A DNA stretch of 64,000 bases from JAFKFJ01 sp963786445 (lineage in GTDB: Bacteria; Pseudomonadota; Alphaproteobacteria; Acetobacterales; Acetobacteraceae), in NCBI GenBank assembly GCA_963786445.1, contig CAWAZU010000008.1:186001-250000 (forward strand). Reading direction: 5' to 3'. The notes beneath the pieces were generated by a model. It did no database searches, was not told where the DNA came from, and saw nothing but the letters and a program-made list of their open reading frames with translations. Below are positions 45,959 through 54,221 of the stretch, piece after piece. How positions within the stretch are numbered: position 1 is the first letter of the stretch; every line of letters begins with the position of its first letter. Made by a program: the position numbers and the translations under genes.

Positions 45959-47341
45959 CTAGGCGGTGATGTCGATGGCGTCGCGCACGCGGAACGTGCG
46001 GGTGACGGCGGCTTGGCGACGGCGGAAGCGGCGGCGCGGGTCGTCGCGCGCGCCGCCGCCGCCGGACTCGGCGGACGGCGAGGACAGCGCGAAGGACAGG
46101 CTGCGGCCCGGCGGGATGCCGGCCCGGTCGAGCGCCGCCTGCAACGCCGGCTGGTCGCGGTGCAGCTCGGCGAGCGTCTGCGGATGGTCGGCCTCGATAT
46201 GGACGGCGGCGGTGCCGTCGGCGGCGCGGTCGATGCGGATCTGCACGCGGCCCAGCGTGTCCGGCGTCAGCGTCAGGTCGAGCCGCGAATTGGTCTGGCC
46301 GACGGCGATGCGCACCATCGCCGCCGCCACCTGCGGCGTCGGCGCGGCCTCGGCGTGATGCGGCGCGGCAAGCTGTGCAGCGGCGGCGTCATGGGCCGGC
46401 GCGGCGGGTTGCGTGGGCGTCGGTGCGGGCGCCGTCGCGGCGGCGGGCGCGGCGACCGGGCCGATGGCCGGGGCAGCGGCCGGCGGGGCGTCGGCGGTCG
46501 GCGTTGGCGTGGCCGGCGCCGCTGGCGGGGAGGCGAGCGGCGGCGGCGATGCGGTGGCGGTCGCGGGGGCTGCTGGCGCGGCCGCAGCGGCGGCGTGCGG
46601 CGACGGATCGCGCGGCGTCGTGCCGCCTGTGGGCGCGTCCGCAACGCCGGCCGCAGCCTCGGACGGCTTGGCCGGCGGCGGTGGCGGCGGTGCGACGGCG
46701 GGGGCCGGCACCGCCGCTGCTGCGATGGTGTCGGATGAAGCGGGTGCGGTCGCGGCGGCCGGCGCCGGCTCCGGCGCGGCCGGCGCGGCCCGGCGCACGG
46801 CGCGGGTGGGCGCCTGAGCCGCCTTGGCGGGGGCGGTGCGGGCTGCTTGCGGCCGTGCCGGGGGCGCTTGCGCCGCCTCGGGTTGGGCCGGCGCCGCCGG
46901 CGCGGCGCCTGTCGGCAGCGGGAGCGCCGTCGCGGCGGCAGCTTCCGGCAGGCTGGCCGTCATCGGCGGCGTGGCGCTGGCCGGCGCTGCGCCGGCCGTC
47001 GGTGGGGTCGCGGGCGTCGTCGCGAACCGCGGCGCGCTCTTGCTCGCCGGCGCCGCACCGGCCGTCCGTGGGGTCGCCAGCGTGGTCGCGAGCGTCGCCG
47101 CGAATCGCGGCGCGCCCTTGGCCGCCGTCGCCGGGGCGCCTGGCGGCAGCGGGAGCGGCGCCGCCGCGCTGGCCGCCGCCGCACCGGCCGTCCGTGGGGT
47201 CGCCAGCGTCGTCGCCAGCGTCGCCGCGAACCGCGGCGCGCCCGCGCCTGCCGCCGCCGCCGGTGGGGTGGCGGGGGCTTGCGGGGCCGGGATCGCCGGG
47301 ACGCGGGGAGAGGATGCCGCCAGGGCGGGATGCGCTGCCAT
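45959..47341 (-). CDS. fliK: flagellar hook-length control protein FliK
   Basis: A 460-residue, very Ala/Pro-rich protein. Only the C-terminal ~110 residues look folded: SRLDLTLTPDTLGRVQIRID, VHIEADHPQTLAELHRDQPALQAALDRAGIPPG match the hook-length control C-terminal domain that switches export specificity. The N-terminal ~330 residues are a disordered ruler with repeated blocks (see 47055-47243). It precedes flgD by 15 bases. Start ATG at 47341; no signal peptide is expected, as it is exported through the flagellar system. The call is supported by position between flgD and flgE. Confidence 0.85.
   Translation of the reverse strand: MAAHPALAASSPRVPAIPAPQAPATPPAAAAGAGAPRFAATLATTLATPRTAGAAAASAAAPLPLPPGAPATAAKGAPRFAATLATTLATPRTAGAAPASKSAPRFATTPATPPTAGAAPASATPPMTASLPEAAAATALPLPTGAAPAAPAQPEAAQAPPARPQAARTAPAKAAQAPTRAVRRAAPAAPEPAPAAATAPASSDTIAAAAVPAPAVAPPPPPPAKPSEAAAGVADAPTGGTTPRDPSPHAAAAAAPAAPATATASPPPLASPPAAPATPTPTADAPPAAAPAIGPVAAPAAATAPAPTPTQPAAPAHDAAAAQLAAPHHAEAAPTPQVAAAMVRIAVGQTNSRLDLTLTPDTLGRVQIRIDRAADGTAAVHIEADHPQTLAELHRDQPALQAALDRAGIPPGRSLSFALSSPSAESGGGGARDDPRRRFRRRQAAVTRTFRVRDAIDITA
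47055..47243. repeat. 63-base direct repeats within fliK
   Basis: Two 63-base copies at 47055-47117 and 47181-47243 differ at three positions and lie 126 bases apart. They encode GAPRFAATLATTLATPRTAGA in the fliK ruler part. A third, shorter and more diverged copy lies at about 46991-47037. The repeats probably arose by slippage or unequal recombination and could let the ruler length vary. Confidence 0.75.
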
Positions 47342-47501
47342 GCGCGTCGCCTACGCAAAGCCGGGGCCAGCCCGCGCGGCGCGGCCGGGCGCGGTCCGTG
47401 GCGCGCAGGCGGCAGTTTCTGCCGGGCCGGAACGGCCGCCGGCGGCAGCTCCTGCCCAGCACGGGCCGCGCGGCACCGCGGCAAAGCGCGCACTCCGTCC
47501 C

Positions 47502-47517
47502 TGGCACGCTTCGTGCT
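47502..47517 (+). promoter_or_regulatory. sigma-54 promoter upstream of flgE
   Basis: TGGCACG at 47502-47508, then CTTC, then GTGCT at 47513-47517 fits the sigma-54 consensus TGGCACG-N4-TTGCW with one mismatch. The invariant GG (47503-47504) and GC (47515-47516) have the exact ten-base spacing. It lies 38 bases before the flgE ATG. Hook and filament genes are classic sigma-54 targets. An enhancer site for the activator was not identified. Confidence 0.55.
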
Positions 47518-47555
47518 GACCGCTTGCCCCCGGCAGACCAACAGCGGAGTTCCGC

Positions 47556-48854
47556 ATGTCGCTCTTCGGCGCACTCAACTCGGCGATCAGCGGACTGACC
47601 GCGCAGTCCGCCTCGTTCGGCAACATCAGCGACGACATCGCCAACAGCCAGACCACCGGCTACAAGCGGGTCGATACCAGCTTCCTCGACTACCTGACCG
47701 CCAGCTCGGCCTCCGACAACGCGTCGGGGTCGGTGGTCGCGCTGCCGCAGTACGTCAACACCGTGCAGGGCACCATCACGCAGACCGACAACCCGCTGGC
47801 GCTGGCGATCTCCGGCCAGGGGTTCTTCAGCGTCAGCCAGGCGACCTCCAGCAACAGCAGCGACACCACGTTCTCGCCGCAGAGCCTCTACACGCGCGAC
47901 GGCAATTTTCAGCTCAACGCCAACGGCTACCTGGTCAACGACAGCGGCGACTATCTCAACGGCTGGACGGTGGCGCAGGACGGGACGGTCAATACCACGA
48001 GCATGCAGCCGATCCAGGTCAGCGAGGCGGCCTACGCGCCGGTCGCCACGTCCAATTTGACGCTGGCGGCCAATCTGCCGCCGGCCGGCAGCCTGGCCAC
48101 CGACGGCTCCGGCACGCAGGTGCCGATCACCAGCAATGTCGCCGTCTATGATGCCGAGGGCCAGTCGCACCAGCTGACGCTGTCGTTCACCTCGGCGGGT
48201 GCGGATTCCAACAACTGGACGGTCGCCGTCACCGACGACGCGGGCAACACCATCGGCACCGGCACGCTCGCCTTCGGCCCCGGCGGCACGCTGGCCTCGG
48301 TCACGCAGGGCGGCACCACGCAATCGACGGCGGGGACGACGGCGTCGCTGACGCTGGACACCGTCTACCCCGCGAGCGCGGGCGGCACCCAGGACATCAC
48401 GCTCAACCTCGGCAGCATCGGCAGCAGCAGCGGGCTGACGCAGTTCGCCGGCTCCAGCTACACGCTCGGCGGGCTCAGCCAGGACGGCGTGGCGCCGGGG
48501 CAGTTCAGCAGCATCAGCATGCAGACCAACGGCGACGTGGTGGTGAACTACGACAACGGCCAGTCGCGCACCGTGGCACAGATCCCGGTGAGCACCTTTG
48601 CCGCGCCCGACGCGCTGCAATCGCAGAACGGCGCGTCGTTCACCGCCACCATGGATTCCGGCGCGCCGACCGCGCAGGCCGCCGGCAGCAACGGCGCCGG
48701 CGCGCTGGTGACCAGCTCGCTCGAAGCATCGAACGTCGATATCGCCAGCGAGTTCAGCAACCTGATCGTCGCCCAGCAGGCCTATTCGGCGAACGCAAAA
48801 ACCGTGACCACCGCCGATACGATGCTGCAGGCGACGCTCAACATGATCCAGTGA
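47556..48854 (+). CDS. flgE: flagellar hook protein FlgE
   Basis: A 432-residue hook subunit. N-terminal block MSLFGALNSAISGLTAQSAS and GNISDDIANSQTTGYKRVDTSF is the rod/hook motif; the C-terminus has the matching SLEASNVDIASEFSNLIVAQQAYSANAKTVTTAD helix. Between lie D1-like LALAISGQGFFSV and hook-core domains rich in Thr/Ser/Gly. Start ATG at 47556 behind GGAG; the sigma-54 site is upstream. flgK starts four bases after the stop, so flgE-flgK-flgL form one operon. Confidence 0.95.
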   Translation: MSLFGALNSAISGLTAQSASFGNISDDIANSQTTGYKRVDTSFLDYLTASSASDNASGSVVALPQYVNTVQGTITQTDNPLALAISGQGFFSVSQATSSNSSDTTFSPQSLYTRDGNFQLNANGYLVNDSGDYLNGWTVAQDGTVNTTSMQPIQVSEAAYAPVATSNLTLAANLPPAGSLATDGSGTQVPITSNVAVYDAEGQSHQLTLSFTSAGADSNNWTVAVTDDAGNTIGTGTLAFGPGGTLASVTQGGTTQSTAGTTASLTLDTVYPASAGGTQDITLNLGSIGSSSGLTQFAGSSYTLGGLSQDGVAPGQFSSISMQTNGDVVVNYDNGQSRTVAQIPVSTFAAPDALQSQNGASFTATMDSGAPTAQAAGSNGAGALVTSSLEASNVDIASEFSNLIVAQQAYSANAKTVTTADTMLQATLNMIQ

Positions 48855-48858
48855 CACC

Positions 48859-50382
48859 GTGAGCCTCAGCCTCGGCTACGCCATCGCCGGCAGCGAGATC
48901 GGCAACATCAACGCCCAGTTCGCGCTGCTCGGGCAGAACATCGCCAATGCCAGCACGCCGGATTACAGCGCCGAGACGCTCAGCCAGCAGGACCTCACCG
49001 CCGGCGGCATCGGCCTCGGCGCGCGCGACGGCGTGGCCGAGCGGTCGGTCAACACCACGCTGCAATCCGGCCTGTTCGCGCAGAACGGCACGGTCGCGGC
49101 GTTGCAGACCACGACGACCGCGTTGCAGCAGATCGACGCGGTCGAGGGCGCGCCCGGCAGCGGCACCGACATCGCCAGCCTGCTCGGCACGCTGCAGAAC
49201 CAGTTCACCGCGCTGGAGACCGACCCGAGCAGCGCCAGCCAGCAGAGTGCGGTGGTCACCGCCGCACAGGACCTGACCCAGCAGATCAACGCCGTCAGCA
49301 ACGCCGTGCAGGGCGGGCGGCAGTCCGCACAGGACGCGATCGTCTCCGGCGTGCAGACGCTCAACACCACGCTCGCCACCATCGGCACGCTCGACACCCA
49401 GATCGTCACCGCGCAGGCGGCGGGGCAGAGCACCGCCGACCTGGAGAACCAGCGCGACGCCGCGATCGACACGCTGAGCAGCCTGGTGTCCGTCAACGTC
49501 ATCAACCAGCCGGACGGCAGCGTGCTGCTGGCGGGCAGTGGCGGGCTGGTGCTGCCGACCGACGGCACCGCGTTCGCCACCGCCGCCGCGACCGTCGGCG
49601 CCGCCAGCGCCGCCGCCGGCGGCGGCATCCCGCCGATCACGCTGGACGGGCAGGACGTGACCTCGCAGTTGCAGGGCGGGTCGCTGGGCGCAGAGATCAC
49701 GCTGCGCGACCAGACGCTGCCGACGTTGCAAGCCAACCTCGACGAGTTTTCCGAGACGCTCTCCACGCGCTTCGCCGCCCAGGGGCTGACGCTGTTTTCC
49801 GACGCCGCCGGCAACGTCCCGGCCGGCGGCGGCACGCCGGTGCAAACGGGCTATCTCGGCTATGCCTCGGAGATCCAGGTCAATCCGGCGGTGCTCGCCA
49901 CGCCCTCGCTGGTGCGCGACGGCACCGGCGCCATCGCCGGGTCGGCGAGCGGCGCCTCGGCGTTCACGCCGAATCCGGCCGGCGGGCCGGCCGGCTTCAA
50001 CACTTTGATTACCCGCGTGCTCGACTATGCGTTCGGCACCGACGTGCAGCCGGGCGTGGCGCAGCCGGCGCCGGCGACCGGCGGGCTCGGCGCGACCGGC
50101 ACCCTCTCGGCCGGCTTCGCCGCACCCGCCGATCTGGCCGACCAGGCGAGCGCGGTGGTGGCGCAGGAGGCCGACACCAGCGGCGCCGCCAGCGGCCAGC
50201 TGACCACCGAGCAGGGCGTGCAGACGGCGTTGCAGAGCAAGGTTTCCGCCACCTCGGCGGTCAGCATCGACACCGAGATGTCCACCATGATCCAGTTGCA
50301 GAACGCCTATGATGCCAACGCGAAAGTGCTGACGGCGGCGCAGGCGATGTGGTCGCAGCTGCTGCAGGCGGTGACGCCGTGA
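48859..50382 (+). CDS. flgK: hook-filament junction protein FlgK
   Basis: A 507-residue hook-associated protein 1. The N-terminal coil reads SLGYAIAGSEIGNINAQFALLGQNIANASTPDY, the FlgK form of the rod motif, and the C-terminal helix is VSIDTEMSTMIQLQNAYDANAKVLTAAQAMWSQLLQ. LENQRDAAIDTLSSLVSVNV in the middle is also typical. Start is a GTG at 48859, four bases after flgE; its stop overlaps the flgL GTG start (GTGA). Expected at the hook-filament junction, with FlgL. Confidence 0.93.
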   Translation: MSLSLGYAIAGSEIGNINAQFALLGQNIANASTPDYSAETLSQQDLTAGGIGLGARDGVAERSVNTTLQSGLFAQNGTVAALQTTTTALQQIDAVEGAPGSGTDIASLLGTLQNQFTALETDPSSASQQSAVVTAAQDLTQQINAVSNAVQGGRQSAQDAIVSGVQTLNTTLATIGTLDTQIVTAQAAGQSTADLENQRDAAIDTLSSLVSVNVINQPDGSVLLAGSGGLVLPTDGTAFATAAATVGAASAAAGGGIPPITLDGQDVTSQLQGGSLGAEITLRDQTLPTLQANLDEFSETLSTRFAAQGLTLFSDAAGNVPAGGGTPVQTGYLGYASEIQVNPAVLATPSLVRDGTGAIAGSASGASAFTPNPAGGPAGFNTLITRVLDYAFGTDVQPGVAQPAPATGGLGATGTLSAGFAAPADLADQASAVVAQEADTSGAASGQLTTEQGVQTALQSKVSATSAVSIDTEMSTMIQLQNAYDANAKVLTAAQAMWSQLLQAVTP

Positions 50383-51494
50383 GCGGCAGCATCGGCGCCG
50401 CCGCCAGCAGCTTCGACGGCTACGGCTCGGGGGTCGCCGGCACGCTGCTGGCCGACAGCGCCGCCGTCAAGCAGCAGATGGACACGCTGCTGCAGCAGGC
50501 GGGCAGCGGCATGCTGGCCGACACCTATGCCGGGCTGGGCAGCGGGGCTGCGGTGTCGCTCACGGTGGCGCCGCAGATCGCCGAGCAGACCGCCTGGAGC
50601 AACGGCATCAACGCCGCGACCGCCCAGATGCAGGTGGCGCAGACTGCGCTCACGCAGATCAGCTCGATCGCCAGCACGTTCCAGGCCGACACCGCCAACC
50701 TGACCAATCTCGATCCCTCCGAGGTGGACAGCACGGCGCAGGCGGCGCAGCAGGCATTGCAGCAGATGGCCGGGCTGCTCGACAGCACCGACGGCAGCCT
50801 CTACGTGTTCGGCGGCCAGGACAGCAGCAATCCGCCGGTGCCGAACCCGGATGCGATCCTCAGCTCCGGCTTCTTCACCCAGATCCAGTCGGCGGTCGCC
50901 GGGCTTTCGGGCAGCGGCGCCGCCGGGGTCATCGCGTCCACGGTGGCCACCGCGGCCTCCAACGCGTCCGGCACCTCGCCGTTCTCGGCGGCGCTGTCGC
51001 AGCCGGCGGCGACGTTGCAGGCGGCGCTGCCGACCGTCGCGACCGGGCCGGGCGAGCAGACCGCCTTCGGCATCCCCGCCAGCGCCAACGCCTTCGTCGC
51101 CTCCACCGGCGCCGACACCACCGGCTCCTACATGCGCGACATCATGGGCGCGCTGGCGACCATCGGCTCGCTCTCCGGCAGCCAGGCCAACGACAGCGGC
51201 TTCTCCGATCTGGTGCAAAGCGTCAACAACATCCTCGGCAACGCCATCACGGCGCTGAACCAGGACGCCGGCGCGCTCGGCACCGTGCAGAGCAACCTGC
51301 AGACCGAGCAGACCACGCTCGGCGACACCACCACCTCGCTGCAAACGCAACTCGGCAACGTGCAGGACGCCAACATGACGCAGACGCTTTCGCAACTGAC
51401 GCAGACGCAGACGCAGTTGCAGGCCTCGTACAACCTGATTTCGGGGCTCTCGACCTATTCGCTGGCAAAATTTCTTACGCCCGCGACCGGATAG
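50379..51494 (+). CDS. flgL: hook-filament junction protein FlgL
   Basis: A 371-residue hook-associated protein 3. N-terminal region carries LLQQAGSGMLADTYAGLGSG where typical flagellin-like coil starts; the central part has LLDSTDGSLYVFGGQDSSNPPVPN, the conserved FlgL 'YVFGG' sequence, and the C-terminus forms the long coil LTQTQTQLQASYNLISGLSTYSLAKFL. Start is the GTG at 50379 overlapping the flgK stop. The N-terminal coil is shorter than in enteric FlgL, a variation seen in this group. About 100 bases separate it from the flagellin gene. Confidence 0.88.
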   Translation: MSGSIGAAASSFDGYGSGVAGTLLADSAAVKQQMDTLLQQAGSGMLADTYAGLGSGAAVSLTVAPQIAEQTAWSNGINAATAQMQVAQTALTQISSIASTFQADTANLTNLDPSEVDSTAQAAQQALQQMAGLLDSTDGSLYVFGGQDSSNPPVPNPDAILSSGFFTQIQSAVAGLSGSGAAGVIASTVATAASNASGTSPFSAALSQPAATLQAALPTVATGPGEQTAFGIPASANAFVASTGADTTGSYMRDIMGALATIGSLSGSQANDSGFSDLVQSVNNILGNAITALNQDAGALGTVQSNLQTEQTTLGDTTTSLQTQLGNVQDANMTQTLSQLTQTQTQLQASYNLISGLSTYSLAKFLTPATG

Positions 51495-51597
51495 GGGGCA
51501 CTTCATCCTCCCTTAACCGACCCCGTGCAAAGCATCGGGGAAGCCCACGAATAGCGTGGCAACAACGAAACCGTCTGATCAGCAAGGAACGCAGATC

Positions 51598-52458
51598 ATG
51601 GCCCTCGAGTCCATCGTCACCAACGTCAACGCCAACATCGCGCTGCAAGCCCTGGAGAACACGCAGCAGCAGCTGTCGGTGACGCAGAAGCAGATTTCCA
51701 CCGGCTACTCCGTCGCCGACGCCACCGACAACGGCGCCGCCTACGCGATCGCCCAGCGCGTGCGCTCCGATGTCGGCGCGCTGACCAGCGCCAACCAGCA
51801 GCTCGGCAACGTGCAGGGCCTGCTCAGCACCACCGTCTCCGGCCTCAACGACGTCTCCAACCTGATGAACAGCGCGCGCGACGTGCTGGTCAAGCTGGCC
51901 GACGGCAACACGCAGGGGACGCAGCGCACGCAGTACATCCAGCAGTACCAGTCGCTGCTGTCGAACATCAAGTCGGACGTGCAGAACGCCGACTACAACG
52001 GCAAGACACTGATCGGCAACATCACCGGCAGCGTCGGCACCGACGGCGCCGTCAACGTCGTCACCAACGAGGTCGGCAACACCTACCACATCGCCACCTA
52101 CAGCGGCTCGACGCTGTACAGCTCGATCAACTTCACCTCGACGCAGCTGGGCAGCGCGACGCAGGTGTCGACGCTGATCGGCACCGGCGCCACCACGGCG
52201 ACGTTCATGAACCAGCTCAACAGCCTCGGCACCGCGCTGAACACCTATGGCTCCGCGACCAACTACGTCAGCAACCAGATCAACTACAACAGCGACAAGA
52301 TCACCGCGCTGAACGACGGCCTGGGCGCGCTGGTCGATGCCAACCTGGCGCAGGAATTGGCGAAGCTGCAGTCGCTGCAGATCCAGCAGCAGCTGGGGAC
52401 GCAGGCGCTGTCGATCGCCAACCAGGCGCCGTCCAGCCTGCTCTCGCTGTTCAAGTAA
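51598..52458 (+). CDS. fliC: flagellin
   Basis: A 286-residue flagellin. The N-terminus (ALESIVTNVNANIALQALENTQQQLSVTQKQISTGYSVADATDNGAAYAIAQRVRSDV) is the conserved D0/D1 coil and the C-terminus (LVDANLAQELAKLQSLQIQQQLGTQALSIANQAPSSLLSLFK) is its partner, both matching alphaproteobacterial flagellins. The central variable part is only about 90 residues, so it lacks the large D2/D3 domains of enteric flagellin. Start ATG at 51598 with AAGGAAC at 51585. Many exposed Ser/Thr residues lie in the centre. A glycosylation module downstream may target it; that is inference. Confidence 0.93.
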   Translation: MALESIVTNVNANIALQALENTQQQLSVTQKQISTGYSVADATDNGAAYAIAQRVRSDVGALTSANQQLGNVQGLLSTTVSGLNDVSNLMNSARDVLVKLADGNTQGTQRTQYIQQYQSLLSNIKSDVQNADYNGKTLIGNITGSVGTDGAVNVVTNEVGNTYHIATYSGSTLYSSINFTSTQLGSATQVSTLIGTGATTATFMNQLNSLGTALNTYGSATNYVSNQINYNSDKITALNDGLGALVDANLAQELAKLQSLQIQQQLGTQALSIANQAPSSLLSLFK

Positions 52459-52480
52459 GCTGCGCCGGAGGCCAATGCCC

Positions 52481-52506
52481 GGACCTGCCGCCGCGGCGGC
52501 AGGTCC
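52481..52506. terminator. perfect palindrome between fliC and flbT
   Basis: The 26-base sequence GGACCTGCCGCCG plus its exact complement forms a 13-base-pair stem without a spacer. It lies 23 bases after the flagellin stop and 38 before flbT. There is no T-run. It could act as a processing or attenuation element that keeps fliC mRNA more abundant than the regulators, which is inference. Confidence 0.4.
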
Positions 52507-52544
52507 CGGCAGCCGCAGGTCAACCAACGGGATGATAAGATCGG

Positions 52545-52949
52545 ATGTCCACGCTGGTTCTTGAGATGCGCCAGGGCGACACGATGGTCGTCAACGGAGC
52601 GCCGATCCGCTTTCGCACGAAATCGCGCATCGAGCTGACCGCCCATGCGCGCTTCCTGTTCGGCAAGCAGATCATGAAGCCCGACGAGGCCGACTCGCCG
52701 GCGCGGCGCATCTACTTCGCGCTGCAGTCGGCCTATATCGGCACCGACGAGGAACGCGTAACTGGCCTGTCGGCGGCGCACGACCTGATCGCGCAGTTCA
52801 GCGCCGCTACCACCTCGGCGCTGGCGCGCGAGATCCTGCAGCGTGCCCTCGGCCTTGCCAAGGCCGACCAATGCTATCAGGCGTTGAAGCTGGCACGCCG
52901 CATCATCCGCCACGAAGACGCGGTGCTCGGCCGCAGCGCGGCCGCCTGA
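52545..52949 (+). CDS. flbT: flagellin translational regulator FlbT
   Basis: A 134-residue post-transcriptional regulator found in alphaproteobacteria. It has the FlbT core VLEMRQGDTMVVNGAPIRFRTKSRIELTAHARFLFGKQIMKPDEA and RRIYFALQSAYIGTDEER. In Caulobacter FlbT limits flagellin translation by acting on its mRNA leader. Start ATG at 52545; the fliC gene lies immediately before, the flaF gene after. Both RNA regulator genes being next to the single flagellin gene fits the alphaproteobacterial layout. Confidence 0.9.
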   Translation: MSTLVLEMRQGDTMVVNGAPIRFRTKSRIELTAHARFLFGKQIMKPDEADSPARRIYFALQSAYIGTDEERVTGLSAAHDLIAQFSAATTSALAREILQRALGLAKADQCYQALKLARRIIRHEDAVLGRSAAA

Positions 52950-52986
52950 GCAACGGTTGTCATTCTTCCCAGGAGGCGACGACAAA

Positions 52987-53334
52987 ATGTCCCAGTCCGG
53001 CTCGGCCATGAAGGCCTATGCGACGGCCGCCGCGGCGCGCGACCCGCGCGAGCAGGAGGCGGAGGTGTTCCTCTATGCCAACGGCGTGCTGCGCCGCGCG
53101 CGCGCGGGCAACGCCCTGGCGCGCTGCCGCGCCCTCTCCGACAACAAGCGGCTGTGGGCCGCGGTGATCGACCTGCTGCAGGACCCCGACAATGCGCTGC
53201 CGGCGCCGCTGCGCGCCGCCATCATCTCGGTGGGGCTGGCGGTGCAACGCGAGATGCAGCGCAGCGAGCCGAATTTCGAGTTCCTGATCGCGGTCAACGA
53301 GAACATCGCCGCGGGCCTGGTACGCGCCGGCTGA
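52987..53334 (+). CDS. flaF: flagellar biosynthesis regulator FlaF
   Basis: A 115-residue FlaF protein, partner and counterweight of FlbT in flagellin synthesis. Core sequence: MKAYATAAAARDPREQEAEVFLYANGVLRRA, SDNKRLWAAVIDLLQDPDNALP and RAAIISVGLAVQREMQR, which match the family. Start chosen at MSQSGSAMK, preceded by a strong CAGGAGGCG; the frame extends ten codons further upstream without a better site. It lies 37 bases after flbT. FlaF is required for flagellin production in Caulobacter. Confidence 0.9.
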   Translation: MSQSGSAMKAYATAAAARDPREQEAEVFLYANGVLRRARAGNALARCRALSDNKRLWAAVIDLLQDPDNALPAPLRAAIISVGLAVQREMQRSEPNFEFLIAVNENIAAGLVRAG

Positions 53335-53344
53335 GGAGGCGACG

Positions 53345-54187
53345 GTGAGCTACTCGTCCAGCCTGCTGTCGCTGTTCACCGCCAGCACCGGCGGCAGTTC
53401 CGCGATTTCCGATCCGATCCTGAACGCGCTCTACGGCACCAGCACGTCGGGCAGCGATCCGGTGCAGGCGTTGCAGAACGCCGAGCAGCAACAGACGCAG
53501 CAAGTGGCGCTCACCGCCGCGCAGCCGGCGGTCGCGCGCGACATCTCGGCCTTCGAGAGCGCGGTCACGTCGGCCACCTCGCCGGCGCAGCTGCTCGCCA
53601 ACCCGACCGTGATGAACGTGCTGCTGACCGCGAGCGGCATGAGCGACCAGGTCGGCTACACGGCACTCGCCACCCAGGCGCTGCTGTCCAACCCGTCGGA
53701 CCCGAACGCGCTGGTCAACCAGCTCTCCGACACGCGCTGGCTGACCGTCAATCAGACCTACAACTTCGCCACCCAGGGCCTGTCGGTCATCCAGAACCCG
53801 AAAGTGATGGCCGACATCGCCAACTCCTATGCCGAGCAGACCTGGTATCAGTCACTGAACACGGCGACGCCGGGTCTGGCGAACGCGCTGCAGTTCCGCT
53901 CCGAGGCGCCCACGATCACCTCGGTCGATCAGATCCTCAGCGACCCGACGATGTTCAGCGTCGTGACCACCGCCCTCGGCATTCCCGAGCAGATCGCCTA
54001 CCAGGACCAGCAGGCGCAGCAGCAGGCGATCTCGGCGCAGCTGAACGTCAAGCAGCTGCAGGACCCGAACTACGTCAACAGCATCACCGACCAGTACCTG
54101 ATCGCGATGCAGCAGCAGAGCGCGGGCACGAGCAGCGCGCCGAGCCTCGACAGTCTTGCCGTGCAGGCCAGCGGCCTCGTGGTCTGA
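53345..54187 (+). CDS. DUF1217-family flagellar-locus protein
   Basis: A 280-residue protein that resembles the DUF1217 family, which occurs repeatedly in alphaproteobacterial flagellar loci. Sequence: SAQQPAVARDISAFESAV-type block (AAQPAVARDISAFE), LANPTVMNVLLTASGMSDQVGY, YNFATQGLSVIQNPKVMADIANSY and the repeating LSDPTMFSVVTTALGIPEQIAY. No signal peptide, rich in Gln/Ala/Ser like secreted flagellar components. Start GTG at 53345 preceded by GAGGAGG and 10 bases after flaF. Possible extracellular or junction role; function unknown. Confidence 0.75.
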   Translation: MSYSSSLLSLFTASTGGSSAISDPILNALYGTSTSGSDPVQALQNAEQQQTQQVALTAAQPAVARDISAFESAVTSATSPAQLLANPTVMNVLLTASGMSDQVGYTALATQALLSNPSDPNALVNQLSDTRWLTVNQTYNFATQGLSVIQNPKVMADIANSYAEQTWYQSLNTATPGLANALQFRSEAPTITSVDQILSDPTMFSVVTTALGIPEQIAYQDQQAQQQAISAQLNVKQLQDPNYVNSITDQYLIAMQQQSAGTSSAPSLDSLAVQASGLVV

Positions 54188-54221
54188 GCGATCGCCGTCC
54201 GGTCCAGAAAGGACCCGCGCC

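Noticed and set aside
47355..47369. A sigma-54-like element on the minus strand before fliK
   Set aside because: GG-N10-GC spacing exists, but the -24 box is poor and the predicted transcript would begin within two or three bases of the fliK start.
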